Assembly: GCA_022496805.1 (NCBI GenBank)
Contig: CM040102.1
Coordinates: forward strand, 19,189,955 to 19,253,954
Direction of reading: 5' to 3'
Source of the DNA: Pohlia nutans
Taxonomy: Eukaryota > Streptophyta > Bryopsida > Bryales > Mniaceae
Length of the DNA: 64,000 bases
This document shows positions 47,201-58,162 of the stretch, piece after piece. The translations under genes were made by a program, and so were the position numbers. Each line of letters begins with the position of its first letter. Positions within the stretch are counted from its first letter, which is position 1. A model generated the notes under the pieces. That model did not search any database, was not told the origin of the DNA, and saw nothing but the letters and a program-made list of their open reading frames with translations.

Positions 47201-47517
47201 ACTTGACGGACAACGGCATCAAGTCCATCTTCTCAAACTGTTTATTCCTGGACGTTCTGGACGTCAGATGTTGCTCTCTGCTCACAGACAGGTGCTTTGG
47301 GACTCTCACGCCGGGTGGCAACTGCTTGAAGGAGCTGAAAATCAGTGGATGCAATGGTATAACTGGCGTGGGAGTTCAAAAAGTGGCCGAGTCATGTCCA
47401 GACTTAACTTTCTTGGAAGCTAAATACTGCGACCATATTACCACAGTTCACATTGTTGGCTTAGCTTTACCTAATGGCTGTAAAGTTGTTTTGGACTCCC
47501 AAACCTTTTTATTCTAG
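41252..47517 (+). CDS. F-box/LRR protein of the At5g23340 type
   Basis: Four exons in compatible phase encode 417 residues: 41252-41300 (ATG GAGAATG|GTATGT end), 44303-44641, 45411-45676 and 46918-47517 (TAG). After a short acidic N-terminus comes the F-box (about residues 27-65: DDDLQAVLSKLKLSRYDRDA...CKRW), then KSMRLRAGPLML, then about a dozen cysteine-type leucine-rich repeats (CKQITDAGVEKVA, CGQVGDSGVKSIV and so on). Length and order match Arabidopsis At5g23340 (405 residues). The expected role is substrate receptor of an SCF ubiquitin ligase via SKP1; the target is unknown. Intron 1 (3.0 kb) and introns 2-3 are filled with MITEs, none touching an exon. An AATAAA-like signal (GAATAAAG) lies at about 47719-47726. 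Confidence 0.92.
41846..42167. mobile_element. TTAA-type MITE, 322 bp, in F-box gene intron 1
   Basis: TTAA at 41842-41845 and 42168-42171; ends CCCCTAAATGTACC and GGGACGTTCAGGGA. It matches 35933-36254 in inverted orientation over its length. Confidence 0.85.
42214..42340. repeat. Two adjacent short tandem repeats
   Basis: A 30-bp unit starting GGAGAGCTC occurs twice (42214-42243 and 42244-42273). It is followed directly by a 22-bp unit starting GAATGGAAGGATG that occurs three times (42275-42340), with one or a few changes between units. Confidence 0.9.
43104..43148. repeat. Short hairpin in intron 1
   Basis: AAAAACCTTGTTTC at 43104-43117 pairs with GAAACAAGGTTTTT at 43135-43148. Confidence 0.7.
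43207..43476. mobile_element. MITE in F-box gene intron 1 (GGGGGTGTCACACCTC ends)
   Basis: GGGGGTGTCACACCTCTTTC at the left and GAAGAGGTGTGACAACCCC at the right. The flanks TATTA and TATTG suggest a 4-5 bp duplication. There is no coding capacity. Confidence 0.7.
43791..44204. mobile_element. MITE in F-box gene intron 1, TA target duplication
   Basis: The perfect or near-perfect inverted ends AGGTGGTTACCCCATTCCCA and TGGGAATGGGGTAACCACCT are flanked by TA. It ends only 98 bp before exon 2. Confidence 0.85.
44924..45166. mobile_element. TTAA-type MITE in F-box gene intron 2
   Basis: TTAA at 44920-44923 and 45167-45170; ends TCCCTGAGCGTCC and AGACGCTTAGGGG are inverted. The length is 243 bp. 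Confidence 0.8.
46404..46813. mobile_element. MITE in F-box gene intron 3, with an internal cruciform
   Basis: The ends CTACATAACATTCACTAGCC and GGCTACTGAATGTTATGTAG are inverted. Inside, 46702-46762 is a perfect 27-bp inverted repeat (GATGTGGAATATCCCACATC...) with a 7-base loop. A related, interrupted copy is at 17800-18515. It lies about 100 bp before the exon 4 acceptor. Confidence 0.7.
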
Positions 47518-47939
47518 TATTCTGGATCTATGTACTGATGCTGTTAGCATGCAGGTGTACAGTTACAAAAGGTATTAATGTAAATGGTTTAGAGGTCTAG
47601 TGATTCTAGTTTGTGCAGCTCATTCGATAGTGGGTCTTGTTTAGCCTTGAATGTTGTAAGCCATTCACTCTTCTGAGGTTCTGTTGCCGAAACTCGTGGC
47701 AAGACTTGCATGACATTTGAATAAAGAAAAGCAAGGATATCATTGGTTCAAGAACCTTGCTCCTTTGTAATCTCAAGCTTCTTGAACAGAAAGTGCCAAT
47801 TCTCTAATAACTCGATCTGGTGTTCCCAAAAGCAGATTTCAAACAACTACCTCTCCAAAAATAAGAGACAGGTGCATCTCACGAAGAACGTACATAAAAT
47901 GTCCCAATAGGCGGGGAACGTACATAAAATGTCACCAAT

Positions 47940-48237
47940 TGAGTTAACGGAAAAGAAGGCCATTTAACCTCCCTTTTTGATCTACTTCTAACCTCTCTTT
48001 TGAGCTATACTTGGGTTGAACAGTGTCGTGTCATAGCTTGTCCCCTTATGGACCATGGGCTTGGAGCTTTGGTGAAAGGTGTGGGAGTCATTGCGAGGTG
48101 TGGAGAATAATGACAGTGGCTTGCTTTAGATTGTCTCCCAACTCATCATGAACTAGTTTTTGGTCTATTTATATTTCTATGAGTTCAAGAGGAGTTGCTA
48201 AAACTTTCCTCTTTGAGCTGACTTTTTGGTTAACTCT
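47940..48237. mobile_element. MITE with GAGTTAAC ends, 3-bp duplication AAT
   Basis: TGAGTTAACGG at the left, GGTTAACTCT at the right; AAT at 47937-47939 and 48238-48240. The 298-bp element lies between the convergent F-box and glycine-rich genes. An inverted sister is at 48969-49280 and a truncated one at 26266-26493. The 3-bp duplication fits PIF/Harbinger-type MITEs. Confidence 0.8.
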
Positions 48238-48510
48238 AATATCTGGCGAGAAATATAGAAACATCAGCTTTTCAATAATGACTTCCCACACAATGTATCT
48301 GAATGGTTATTTACAGTATGGTTAAAAATCATGCCAATGATCAAATGGTAACGAAACTCTAGTCCAGCTATTTAGATTAAAAAAAATTGTTTCAGAAGAA
48401 CAAACTAAGGGCAACTCACAAGAACTGATAAATGAGTGGCACCGGATTTCCTTTTGTTACAGACGTACCGCACTACCGCATGAACATTCTTGCCAAAAAT
48501 GTAGTAAACT

Positions 48511-50479
48511 TCAATGCAATTGTGGCCGCCTCTTTGCCTTGTTTGCCAACGCATTCTTATTTGGTTTCCGTCCATTATATGGTTTGTCCTGCTCGTTGTC
48601 CCTAATAAACCCTAAAAGCATTAGCAGTCCCCAAAACAAGAAACCACCGCCACCACCCCCACCGCCACCCCCGCCGCCGCCGCCGCCATCACCACCCCTT
48701 GGACCACCTCCGATGCCGCCATCGTCAAGATTTGGAGTAAAAGCCTTCTCCTTAGCTGCACAATACACATTGCCAGGTTTACCAACATTGCAGAATTTGC
48801 CAATACCGAACAGCATCCTTTTAGGATTACCAGTGATTCAGAACAACTCTGTGGATGTTGAAGACAAGAGTGAGCCATTTGATTATTCTTGAACACAAGG
48901 ACTAAACCATAACCCCTAAAGAACCAAGGATTCATGGTTTTAAAATGTCAAATTCTATTGGTCATATTAGAGTTAACCAAAAAGTCAGCTCAAAGAGAAA
49001 AGTTTTAGCAAACTCCTCTTGAACTCCTCTTGAACTCATATTGAAATATAAATAGACCAAAAACTAGTTCATGATGAGTTGGGAGACAATCTAAAGCAAG
49101 CCACTGCCATTATTCTCCACACCTCGCAATGACTCCCACACCTCCTACCAAAGCTCCAAGCCCATGGCCCACAAGGGGACAAGTTATGACACGACACTAT
49201 TCAACCCAAGTATAGCTCAAAAAAAAGGTTAGAAGTAGAGCAAAAAGGGATGTTAGATGGGCTTCTTTTCCGTTAACTCTATTGTCAAAAACATAATTTG
49301 GATGAGACCGAATTTTGTATCACCAGAATCAGTCAAGAACATTGTCAAAAAAATAAGTAAATTTGACCAAACAGAAGTCCACATAAGACCTACTCAAAAC
49401 TGCTAAAAACAACATTTAAGCCACTTTGGGCTTCTTGGTCCTTCAGGGGTTAAATTTTCTTCTCAATTTTCTTCACTCACATCCGTCTACTGTAGTGACC
49501 AGTATATGGTCAATCAACAAGGTATATATCCACGGGATTGAAACATCAATAGCTCTTTGCAATGAACTCCTTCCTCACAGGGATAATCAAACCTAGCAGG
49601 AAAACGAATGCAGGAGGGCAAAACCTAAGAGTCCAAAAAGACTTCGCCAACTTACACCCTGATGGAGCTTTGCTGACGACCTTCTGTTTATTCTGCACAG
49701 CTTGATTCTCTGCTTGACATTTCGTAACCTACACAGTGGACAGTCTCATTAAATAACATCCACAACAGAGCGCAAAACCCTAAATTCTTCTGTCACTGCA
49801 AAGATGTAAGGCACCTGGTAATAAGTCATATAAAACCGTCAATTTCACAAAAAGAGAAAGAATAGATTCTCACCATAGCAGCAGTAGTCAATAAAGAGGC
49901 AACGAACTTGGTATGATTTGCAACAGAAGCATTGGATTCTATACGATTGCGTAACGAGATAGGTTGCCTGAAACAAACACAACTATGATTGAGTTCCAAA
50001 CCCTCGGGGGGGTGCACTGTACTAAACATGTTTGAGTATACGTGAGTGCAGAGAAGGGATATTAATTTGAACATTGGCGTATTACGTATACATACTATAG
50101 ACATATTTAGAGAAGAAAACATTGACGTATACATACATTAAACATATATTTAGGATGGAATAGATCTGTATACAAAAAATTTAGATATATAATCCCTCGT
50201 ATACAAGATGGTTTTCAAAGGGGGTCGTGAACGCACGTGATTCTCAAACATAGTGTAAAGTGCACCCCCGAGTCCAAACCCTAAAAAATCAAGAATCAGG
50301 ATTCACACGGCGACCAAAGCACAACCGTACCGTTGAGTTGATGTTGCAGCAGCAACAGAATTGAAAAAAGGTTGCGGTGTCCAATTAATACTGCCAACCG
50401 CCTTTGTCGACTTTGTCACAGAACTTTGTGAGGAAATCGATGCAGCGCTGCCCCGTGCGGATATGCGCAGCGACGCCAT
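48511..50479 (-). CDS. Small glycine-rich, probably organelle-targeted membrane protein
   Basis: Four exons with matching phases encode 186 residues: 50331-50479 (ATG), 49874-49967, 49656-49728 and 48511-48755 (TGA). The N-terminal 80 residues are rich in Ser, Thr, Ala and Arg and nearly free of acids, which suggests a plastid or mitochondrial transit peptide. A Lys/Gln-rich linker is followed by NLDDGGIGGGPRGGDG, a run of about 15 glycines (129-143), a short hydrophobic stretch FLFWGLLMLLGFI (144-156) and a basic tail. Poly-Gly next to a membrane segment recalls several plastid envelope or thylakoid proteins, but I do not recognise the family. Introns 1 and 3 contain MITEs. The F-box gene converges on it from the left. 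Confidence 0.75.
48913..49449. mobile_element. TTAA-type element in intron 3 of the glycine-rich gene, itself interrupted
   Basis: ATAA (mutated TTAA) at 48909-48912 and TTAA at 49450-49453; ends CCCCTAAAGAACCAAG and CTTGGTCCTTCAGGGG. It is a sister of 59090-59453 and is interrupted by the MITE at 48969-49280. Confidence 0.8.
48969..49280. mobile_element. MITE nested in a TTAA element, 3-bp duplication ATT
   Basis: AGAGTTAACC and CCGTTAACTCT ends; ATT at 48966-48968 and 49281-49283. Comparison with 59090-59453 (GATCATATTGTGAAAAA) shows the uninterrupted host. Confidence 0.85.
50003..50272. mobile_element. MITE, CTCGRGG family, 8-bp duplication, in intron 1 of the glycine-rich gene
   Basis: CTCGGGGGGGTGCACT and AGTGCACCCCCGAG ends; TCCAAACC at 49995-50002 and 50273-50280. 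It shares interior with 5850-6112 (GAGTATACGTGAGTGCA, GAACGCACGTGATTCTC). Confidence 0.9.
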
Positions 50480-51057
50480 CTCCACCGCCGCAGACTCGCA
50501 GAGAATTTCTTCAACAAGTCCAACAATCACGCAACAAACCCTAAAAAACTTCACGCAAAACCCTCCAATTCTGCTACTTACTTACCCTTGTACCTCGTGA
50601 CTCCTGAGAATCAGAGCATAAATGGAAACCCCAGGTTTAGAATTCTGCCAAATCAGCCTTGCATGAATCCTGCCTGCGTACTGTGCGTAGTTCAATAGAA
50701 TTCACACCCTTGATTTGTGAGAGACAAAAACTGTGATCGAGGAAGAGACTTGTCAGAGGGTTCTGGGTTTTGCGCTATCCGTTCCTTCTTGCATAAATAA
50801 GAGCGAGAGCTTGGTGTTGGATTTAGAGGGTGGGATCCCCACCCGTGCAACTCACTAAATTTAAGACGCAAAAGTAAAAAGTAAGATATTACTCTCTCCG
50901 TCCCATATTAAAAAATTCAGTACAATCTGAGAAAAAAAAATTGTCCCAAGCACACGTTCTAAAATTCAGCACAATGTTGAACAACATGGTAATGTTCGTT
51001 GCAGTATGTTCTCTGATGCAACGAACATATACTAGCATTGATTTTAGTTAACTCATA

Positions 51058-51325
51058 TACCGTAATACCATCGCAGGTTCGTCCTAAAATAATTCTAAAA
51101 ATAAAAAACGTAAAAATTAGAAAATTTTGAAGATAGAAAAACGAAAATAGAATAAATTAGTTTTTAAAATATTTTGTTATTTCTAAGCTAATTAAGGTCA
51201 TTTTTACTGATTTTTTGCTAAAAAACGAAAATTGAGAAATTCAGTTTTTGAGAGGCGAACCTTATTTTTTCAAAAAAATTAAATATTCGTTCGCGAGGTG
51301 GCGAACCTGCTATGGTGTTACGGTA
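51058..51325. mobile_element. MITE with TACCGTAATACCATCGCAGG ends
   Basis: TACCGTAATACCATCGCAGG at the left and CCTGCTATGGTGTTACGGTA at the right are inverted. It abuts the next element and shares the last TA with it. Confidence 0.7.
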
Positions 51326-51603
51326 CCGTAACAAGAAGGCAGGGTTGGCACTTTCATGTCGAATAATTAATAAAAGTTCAAAAAGTGGAGGCCAACACTT
51401 TCAAAAATTATTATTAAAAATTTGGCTATTAATAACTAACATTGAATTTTTCTAGCCGCTAAACGTTTTCTTTTGTTTTTTGTCTACGATTTTTGTTGAC
51501 TTCATTTTTGTTGATTTCGACAAAATACTTGATTAATTTATATATTTTTCTGGCATTTTTTTGGGGAATTATTTTCTGCCGACACTGCCTTCCTGGTACG
51601 GTA
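51324..51603. mobile_element. MITE with TACCGTA...AAGGCAGGG ends
   Basis: TACCGTAACAAGAAGGCAGG at the left and CTGCCTTCCTGGTACGGTA at the right; 280 bp. A close sister of 279 bp is at 59977-60255. Confidence 0.75.
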
Positions 51604-53530
51604 GTGTTTGTGATCTACATATGAGCAAAGACAAGCTTTACTTACAAAACATACTTCTTATGAACTTATATTGTGAGTTTTGCTTTGTTAGAATTTGTAA
51701 AACAACAACTTCAAATTGAAAACTCCCTCTGTTCTCGCCTCTGTTTCAATATAAAGCACTCATTCTAAAATTCAGCATAGTGTTCCCAACATCAAGTAAC
51801 TTGGGACAATTTTTTTTGAGTTGAAATGAATATATACTACCAAAAGAGAGTGTTGGTTTTTTTGACATTTTTTCAACACTTTACCCGAAGCTGCTAGAGT
51901 TATAATACAAATTAAAAGACAATTAAATTTGAACAAAAACATATCCATATAGGATTTATTCAAAATTTCTAAAAGAACATGAGACCCGATTTGGGCTTCT
52001 TGGTCCTTTCGGGAATAAAGTGCTAAAAAAAGTTAGTGAAGAAAAATATTTCAAAAAAAATGTTGTTGACTTTGAAAATTTATAACTAATTACATAGAGG
52101 TTCAAAAATTGTGAAACGACTTGGATTAAATTTGAATTTCATTTTTCCTTGTAATAAAATTAACTAAAAAATATATTTTGAGGGGTCTAAAACTTCCAAA
52201 AAGGACGACTAGCATTAAGGAAGAAGATTTATAATTCTTGTGCAAATTCAATCAAGCATGCCAAATTTCAAAAAGATGCTCCATTGCACTGCTATGATAT
52301 TTTCATCCATTGAGCAAGTTCTCATTCAATAATGCCAAAATCTAGATGACAGTGCAACGATGTTTGTTTCACTGATGCCACGTGTTGGAAAAATGAAATA
52401 TTGCAGAAATCACTCTACAACAAGAGTCAGCTGGTGTGCTGTTTGTTTGAAGAAATCATGTACAGTCAGTTACTCTCCAGGATTGAAGGGCTTATTACAC
52501 GTCTGCGTTATGACACAATGATATTTTCATGAAGGTTTTGAAAACACGTTAACTTACGACACCGACAATGATGTTTTCATGCAGGGCCAGCATTTTCCAA
52601 CTTCCAATATCAATAGGTGGAAGGCAAGGCCGTTGCCGACATACATGTTGAGATTTGTAGGAAGTCATTTTCTTCAAATTTTTTAATTAGGAATATTAAG
52701 AATATGTTTGATAATTTTTTTTGGAAAATAATCAAATATTCAACACAAATGTGCCGATCAACCTTTTTCTTTAACCCTCAAATGACAATACAGGCCCCAC
52801 GGGCTTGATTATGTTTTGGGAGAATCTTGTTCATAACTTCTACTCCATTGCATCAAATGGGGTTTTTAAAGTGTCAAACCGAGCACCTTAGAGAGATCTA
52901 TACTTTTTTAGAATAGAGCCGAAGTAAATTCAAAACAGAGTCATCTTTAAAATGGAATTTAAAAGAGATTTTGGATGTGGTATCAGGAAAGCATTTGTTG
53001 TTTAACGGTTAACTAGCAAAATATAGCCAAAAAGTGAAATCATTTCTAAATTTGAACCCAGAACTCATTCCTTTATCACAAAACATTCATCCATGTTGTC
53101 ATGTTTTCATCCATTTGAACAAAATTTCATTTAATTATGACGAGTTCATCTAAAAATCTAAATGAAAGTGCTACACTGTTTGTTTCATAACTTTCATTGG
53201 TGCCAATTGCAGAAATATCCCTGGTGTTAATCGTGTCTTGTGATCATTTTATGGATGAGACTGGAAAAGATGGAATACGCGGCCTCGACTCTAAATTCCC
53301 CCCTCAGCGTTAACGCAAGAGAACAAAAACTGCCCCCTATTTTGTGCATGTAGGGGCCTACTTTAAAAAATAACCCCACTTAAAATGCTCGAGGATGTCC
53401 TCGAAGTCTATGTTGGCACTGTAGGCCCCAAATTTGCAAAAAAAGAATTACCAAAAGAAGACCCTAGGGTGCCAAAATAGAAATTTTAGAAAATGGGTGA
53501 ATAGTGCTTGCATTAACGTTGAGGGTGTTT
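51604..53530. other. AT-rich intergenic region
   Basis: No gene is seen. A TTAA-type left end (CCCTCAAATGACAATACAGG, with GGCCCCACGGGC) starts near 52776 and resembles 39031; its right end was not found. The rest is low-complexity AT-rich sequence. Confidence 0.5.
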
Positions 53531-53539
53531 AGAGTTGGG

Positions 53540-54216
53540 GAATACGCGGAGGGTCGGTTACGAGGATCCACGTCACCAGAATAATCCGAGTCAGCAACTT
53601 GATGGAATCCAAGGTGGACCCGGGGGTCGAATTGTCGTATTTTCCTGTCCACTATCCCAATTCTCTGAACGTGGCTCCCGGTGTTTCCTCGTCATCCCTC
53701 GTTGCCTGTGCCGGCTCATCCCATCGATACCTCCCCAAAATTCTTCTGCTTTGCGATACCCACCGTTACCAACAGTGCGACCTTTCACAGGTAACGTATG
53801 CCGCAGAACACACTGCGTAGAATTCATGCTGTTGTGGTGCAACTTGTGATGTATCTCACGTCCTTGGAAGGGGGTTGTTTAGTGATTCCACTAAAATCTT
53901 GAGGTTTGCTAACCCTGGCGCTTCATTCATTCTGGTAATGGTTTTGCTATTTGGTGTTTGTTGGTTTTCCTTGTGATCCTTTTTACAGGCCATGTAGTAA
54001 AGTTTGAGTATGTTGGCTTTGCAAGTGAAAGAATGACTGCAACTTTCTGTGTTGCTAACAGTATTCTCGGTTTGGTTTCAGCCCCTGAGAAAGTGGACAT
54101 ATGATGCTCTGTATGAATGTTTGCGGATGCGGCGGAAGTGACGTGATTCGGTATTAGAGAGTTGGGTGATATTACAGAGTCGTTCTTTCACGGGGAAGAA
54201 GAAGTTGCAAGCCAAA
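53540..54216 (+). promoter_or_regulatory. Probable 5' leader and leader intron of the RMR gene
   Basis: This GC-richer block precedes the RMR start codon. A donor-like CACAG|GTAACG at about 53788 and an acceptor-like GGTTTGGTTTCAG at about 54068-54080 suggest a leader intron. Short open frames in 53599-53820 on both strands have no recognisable domain and could be upstream ORFs. Confidence 0.4.
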
Positions 54217-56856
54217 ATGCCAAACCTTTTTGTGGAATCAGGATTTGCCAGCCGGATTATGCTTCACAGAGAGGTGCTCATCTCCTTGGTTGGCTTGTGC
54301 CTCGTCCTGCTCACTCTCCTCTTGGGCAGGGTCAACTCGGCTGTCATTCTACTCACCGGCACAAGTGAATCCTGGTCGTTCCCGGATACGGAAGCCAGTT
54401 TCGGTACGTTTTTCGTGCTTGTACATGATTTGCCGTAACATTCTTCAATTCACCTCCTCACACCCTGGGCTCATTTTGCTATTTGAGGGAGTATCATGGT
54501 ATCTTGACACTTGCTTTCTTTTATGCACTTGTTGAATTCAACATGTGAAAGCAAAATTGTTGGCCTGGTGAGTCATACAGTTGCACGGTTTTTTGATATT
54601 GTTTCTTAGTGCCAAAGTAGAAAGGGTGCAAGCCCAACGCTACTGAAGAATGTTATGGCGTTTGGTTTGAGGAATTCCTTGCATTTTGGGATTCTGTGAA
54701 CAATCTTTTGTTAACCTGTTGTCGTTAGACTGGCAGCTCCTCGTGTTCCGGCTGCTGGTATTGTGGGAGTGCTGTATTCATCCAGCCCTTTGGATGCTTG
54801 TTTGCCGTTGGTCAACGTATCAGGCCCTGGGAAGACTTATATGCCAGCTTTCCTTTTGGTTGAACGGGGGATCTGCAATTTTGAGGTGAAGGTGCGCAAT
54901 GCCCAGGAAGCTGGATTCGAGGCAGTTATCATCTACAACAACCAGGATGACCATGAGTTAGTCACCAGTGAGTCAGCTTTTGGACTTTCATCTCAGTGAC
55001 CATGATTGTTTGCTCTCACAACCGTTTTTAGCTTGTTTTCTTTAAGTCACAATCTGTAGTAGAAACTTAACAAAGCAATGAAATCAAATGGTTTAACCCA
55101 CATCAGAAAAGTTGGGCCAGATTATTTTGGTGCCATTTTGACACCAAAGGCCGCATACAGGTCATTTTAGTGTCATTTTATCTATACTAGATTGGTATGG
55201 AGGTTGGCACCAGATCATCTTAATTGCATTTCAATGCACCATCATGGCACCTTGTTCACATGCCTTGAAGTTCCTGATGCAAGCTCAAAATAGAAAGCCA
55301 ATGGTAACTTCCAAAAGATTGATTTTTATCTTTAAAATATGTAGGGTATGGTTCATTCTTTCTATTGGGACATTTTGCTACCTTCTTTCAACATGGAAGC
55401 AGGCCACTTTTGGCCATGTGGGCACTTAGGGGTTAAGAGAAGAGGAATTAGGGTTTGGATTTTAGTGCTGTTTGTGGGTGTATGATGAGTATTGAGTGCT
55501 CTTTTTGTGTTGGACGACTGCAGTGTCAGGAAACCCCTCCAACATCCACGCGTACTCAGTGTTCGTGTCGAAGTTCTCAGGGGATTTTCTGCTCAAGTAT
55601 GCGGGTGACACGGGGGCAACCTGCTACATCATGCCAGCGTTCGAAAACACGGCTTGGTCAGTGATGGCGGTGTCATTCATCTCCCTGCTTGCTGTCTCCT
55701 CGGTCTTGGCTACGTTTTTCTTTGTACGCCAACACAGACTGCGGCATTTGAGTGCACGCTTCCTTCCCAGAGAACCTGCTGGAATGAGTGTGAAAGAAGT
55801 GAACACGCTTCCCAGCCTTGTGTTCAAGTGCATTGAAGACGGAAAGGGCACTTCAGAGACTTGTGCCATTTGTTTGGAAGATTATGTTGCTGGGGAAAGA
55901 TTGAGGTTGCTGCCTTGTCAACATGGTAAGCTCCTCGCCCATCTCACCTCCCACTACCTTGTTGGCCTATTCCTGACACTCTCACTCTGTCATTACGGAA
56001 GAGCGTCACTTTAAGAATTTTGGCACAAATGAGAGTCAATTTCATTGCAAACCAATAAGTGAAACTTCCCCTCATCAGGCACAGCTCTATGACACTTTAA
56101 GCATTATAACCAAAGTGTTTTCATTGGGAGATCAGTATAAAAGCTCTGCAGGGATTACTTTTGGTAGAGGATTCAAATGTTCTTGTTTTATCACTATGTA
56201 TGATGACTAGTGGGACCTGTGCCGATGAGCACGGAACAAACTCCAGACTAGAACAGTCGAGTGAGACATACCCTTCCTCAAATTTCTTATGCAGTTATTC
56301 AAAGTGGGAAGATGTTGACCACTATTGAAGGAACAATAGACTACTCCGTTTCCATTCAAAGATCAATGGCCATAGACATATAGCCAAGTCACGTTGCTAA
56401 TTGACGGCCAACCAAGTGTATTGGAAGAGATGGGTTGCTAATGGTAACAGGGGGATGAGATCATGGTTATAGCATCCTCTACCTTTATTAGAGCTTGTCA
56501 TTTAGTATTGCATCATCTCCTGTATACTAACGTGCTGTACATGTTGCCATATTGTAGAGTTTCATCTGGACTGTATAGATCAATGGTTAACAACACGTAA
56601 ACCATTCTGTCCAGTCTGCAAACGAGATGCGCAATCAAAAGCGGAGGAGCCTGTGGCTACGGAGACTACGCCATTGTTAGCAGCAGTGGGAAGAGCTTTG
56701 GGAGGTGGTGTTCGAGTTGGAACAACAATAGCAGCAGCCCATACAATATCACCATTGTTCACTGCAAGAGAGTCGTCGGCGTCTTCACTGAATGAGACCC
56801 CGGATGCGCGTATCTTCTCCCTCTCTTACCCAGATGGTGGTGAAGATCTCTGCTAA
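54217..56856 (+). CDS. RMR: RMR-type vacuolar sorting receptor (PA domain, TM, RING-H2)
   Basis: Four exons, 54217-54403, 54737-54967, 55524-55925 and 56558-56856 (TAA), encode 372 residues; all introns are GT-AG in phase 1. A signal peptide (hydrophobic core about 20-36) leads into a protease-associated domain (to about 180, with GVLYSSSPLDAC and VRNAQEAGFEAVIIYNN). A transmembrane helix AVSFISLLAVSSVLATFFFV spans 188-207. The cytosolic RING-H2 has C253, C256, C271, H273, H276, C279, C291 and C294, followed by CKRDA and ETTPLL. Plant RMR proteins bind C-terminal vacuolar sorting signals and traffic from Golgi to protein storage vacuole; the RING suggests E3 activity. The tail after the RING is shorter than in Arabidopsis RMR1. 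I chose ATG 54217 for its AAAATGC context; ATG 54259 is an alternative. Confidence 0.93.
55097..55432. mobile_element. Possible TTAA element in RMR intron 2
   Basis: TTAA at 55093-55096 and 55433-55436; right end GGGCACTTAGGGG is typical of the family, but the left end CCCACATC is not a good complement. Confidence 0.35.
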
Positions 56857-57614
56857 GAGATAAGTTGACAAAAACATGGAACTATCTATTTGTCCTCAAG
56901 CATGAGTTTCAGTGTAGAGTTGATAAGATTGTTGTGCAGCACATGGTCAACCACACAGCTGATGCATTCAGGACAGTGACCTTCAGGGTCTGGAGTACCA
57001 AGACGGCCATCTATTAGGGCTTTGCTCTCTGGTTTGTACAAGACGAGGATTTTTATTTTATTTTAAAGTAATCACTAGTGTAACATAGTGATTAAACGTG
57101 AGTTGTCCATAACGTTCAGTAGCTCTTTGGGGTTTCATCTAGCTGCTCCCTTAGATAATGTTGGGGCTGACGAGATGATGAGGTGTATTCCTCATTATTT
57201 CATTGGGGGAGGAGTTTACTACTGAATGTTCTGGTCCAGGATAAGGATGTAGAAAGAAACTTTCTATTATAACTTGGTATTGGTAGGTAAGAGTTTTGTT
57301 GGAATAGATTAGGTTTATGGTTGACTGGACCACAGACCAGTCTTCTAAATTATAGGCCAAGCTTGATGTTGGCATCAGGCAATTGTGAATCGACACTTCT
57401 GCTTTAGAATCTGCCCTTGTGTTTTGTGTATTATATGAGCTTGTGTGGATCAGAAGTTCAAGACGTAGTTGCTGAATTGTTGATTGAGAACTAAATCTAA
57501 ACATCAAAGATCAGGTCTAACATGTCTGCGTTTTTGCTCACAAGCATGTGGCGCCAAGTTAACCCACTGAAAATTCATGAAGTTCACCTCTTTGTAGAGC
57601 ACTGTTGAAGCAGA
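56857..57614. other. RMR 3' flank, no further gene seen
   Basis: It includes the RMR 3' UTR. A frame of 118 codons on the minus strand (57151-57507) has no recognisable domain. Confidence 0.5.
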
Positions 57615-57618
57615 TTAA

Positions 57619-58158
57619 CCCTTTAACGTCCCGATTCAACACTGTTTTCAAAGATTTGTTATAAAATGGTTGATGAAAAACGGAAATGGAGTTGATGTAC
57701 AAAACAAAGTTGCAAATGTCAATGTGTAGATAACATCCGTACGGTTGGATTCATCATATTTATTATTAATATTTTAAAAGTAATTTTGCAAGGTTTTCTC
57801 TTGAAATTCAATTAAAAATCCAAAATTAACACAAAAAAATTTAAAAATATTGTAATGAAATTAGAATGACATGCACTCCAGGATGGTATGGTTTCCATTA
57901 TTTGATTCTACTTACTATGGAAAATCATATTTAAGGTCTTTCTTTTTGAACTAAGATTGAAACTTGACATTAATCACTTTTATAATTTTTCAAAAATTCA
58001 CATTATCTTATTTGGAAGATCCATACTGTACAAATGGTATTCAACTAGCACAAGAATGAAAAAAGAAAAAAATGGATGAAAAACATCCGGTACCTACAGA
58101 AATCGAGCTGCTCAAATTCATACGGCGTCCAGATTCTGGACGCCGGTGCACTAAAGGG
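57619..58158. mobile_element. TTAA-type element, 540 bp
   Basis: TTAA at 57615-57618 and 58159-58162; ends CCCTTTAACGTCCC and GGTGCACTAAAGGG. It is an uninterrupted sister of the middle element of nest 2 (39410-40861), with the same GGCGTCCAGATTCTGGACGC palindrome near one end. Confidence 0.85.
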
Positions 58159-58162
58159 TTAA

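Noticed and set aside
48539..48892. Proline-run protein on the plus strand
   Set aside because: It is the antisense of the poly-Gly exon of the minus-strand gene, whose splice phases join across four exons.
53535..53849. Overlapping frames of 73-104 codons upstream of RMR
   Set aside because: Frames are open on both strands in a GC-richer leader; a 5' leader with upstream ORFs explains them better than a separate gene.
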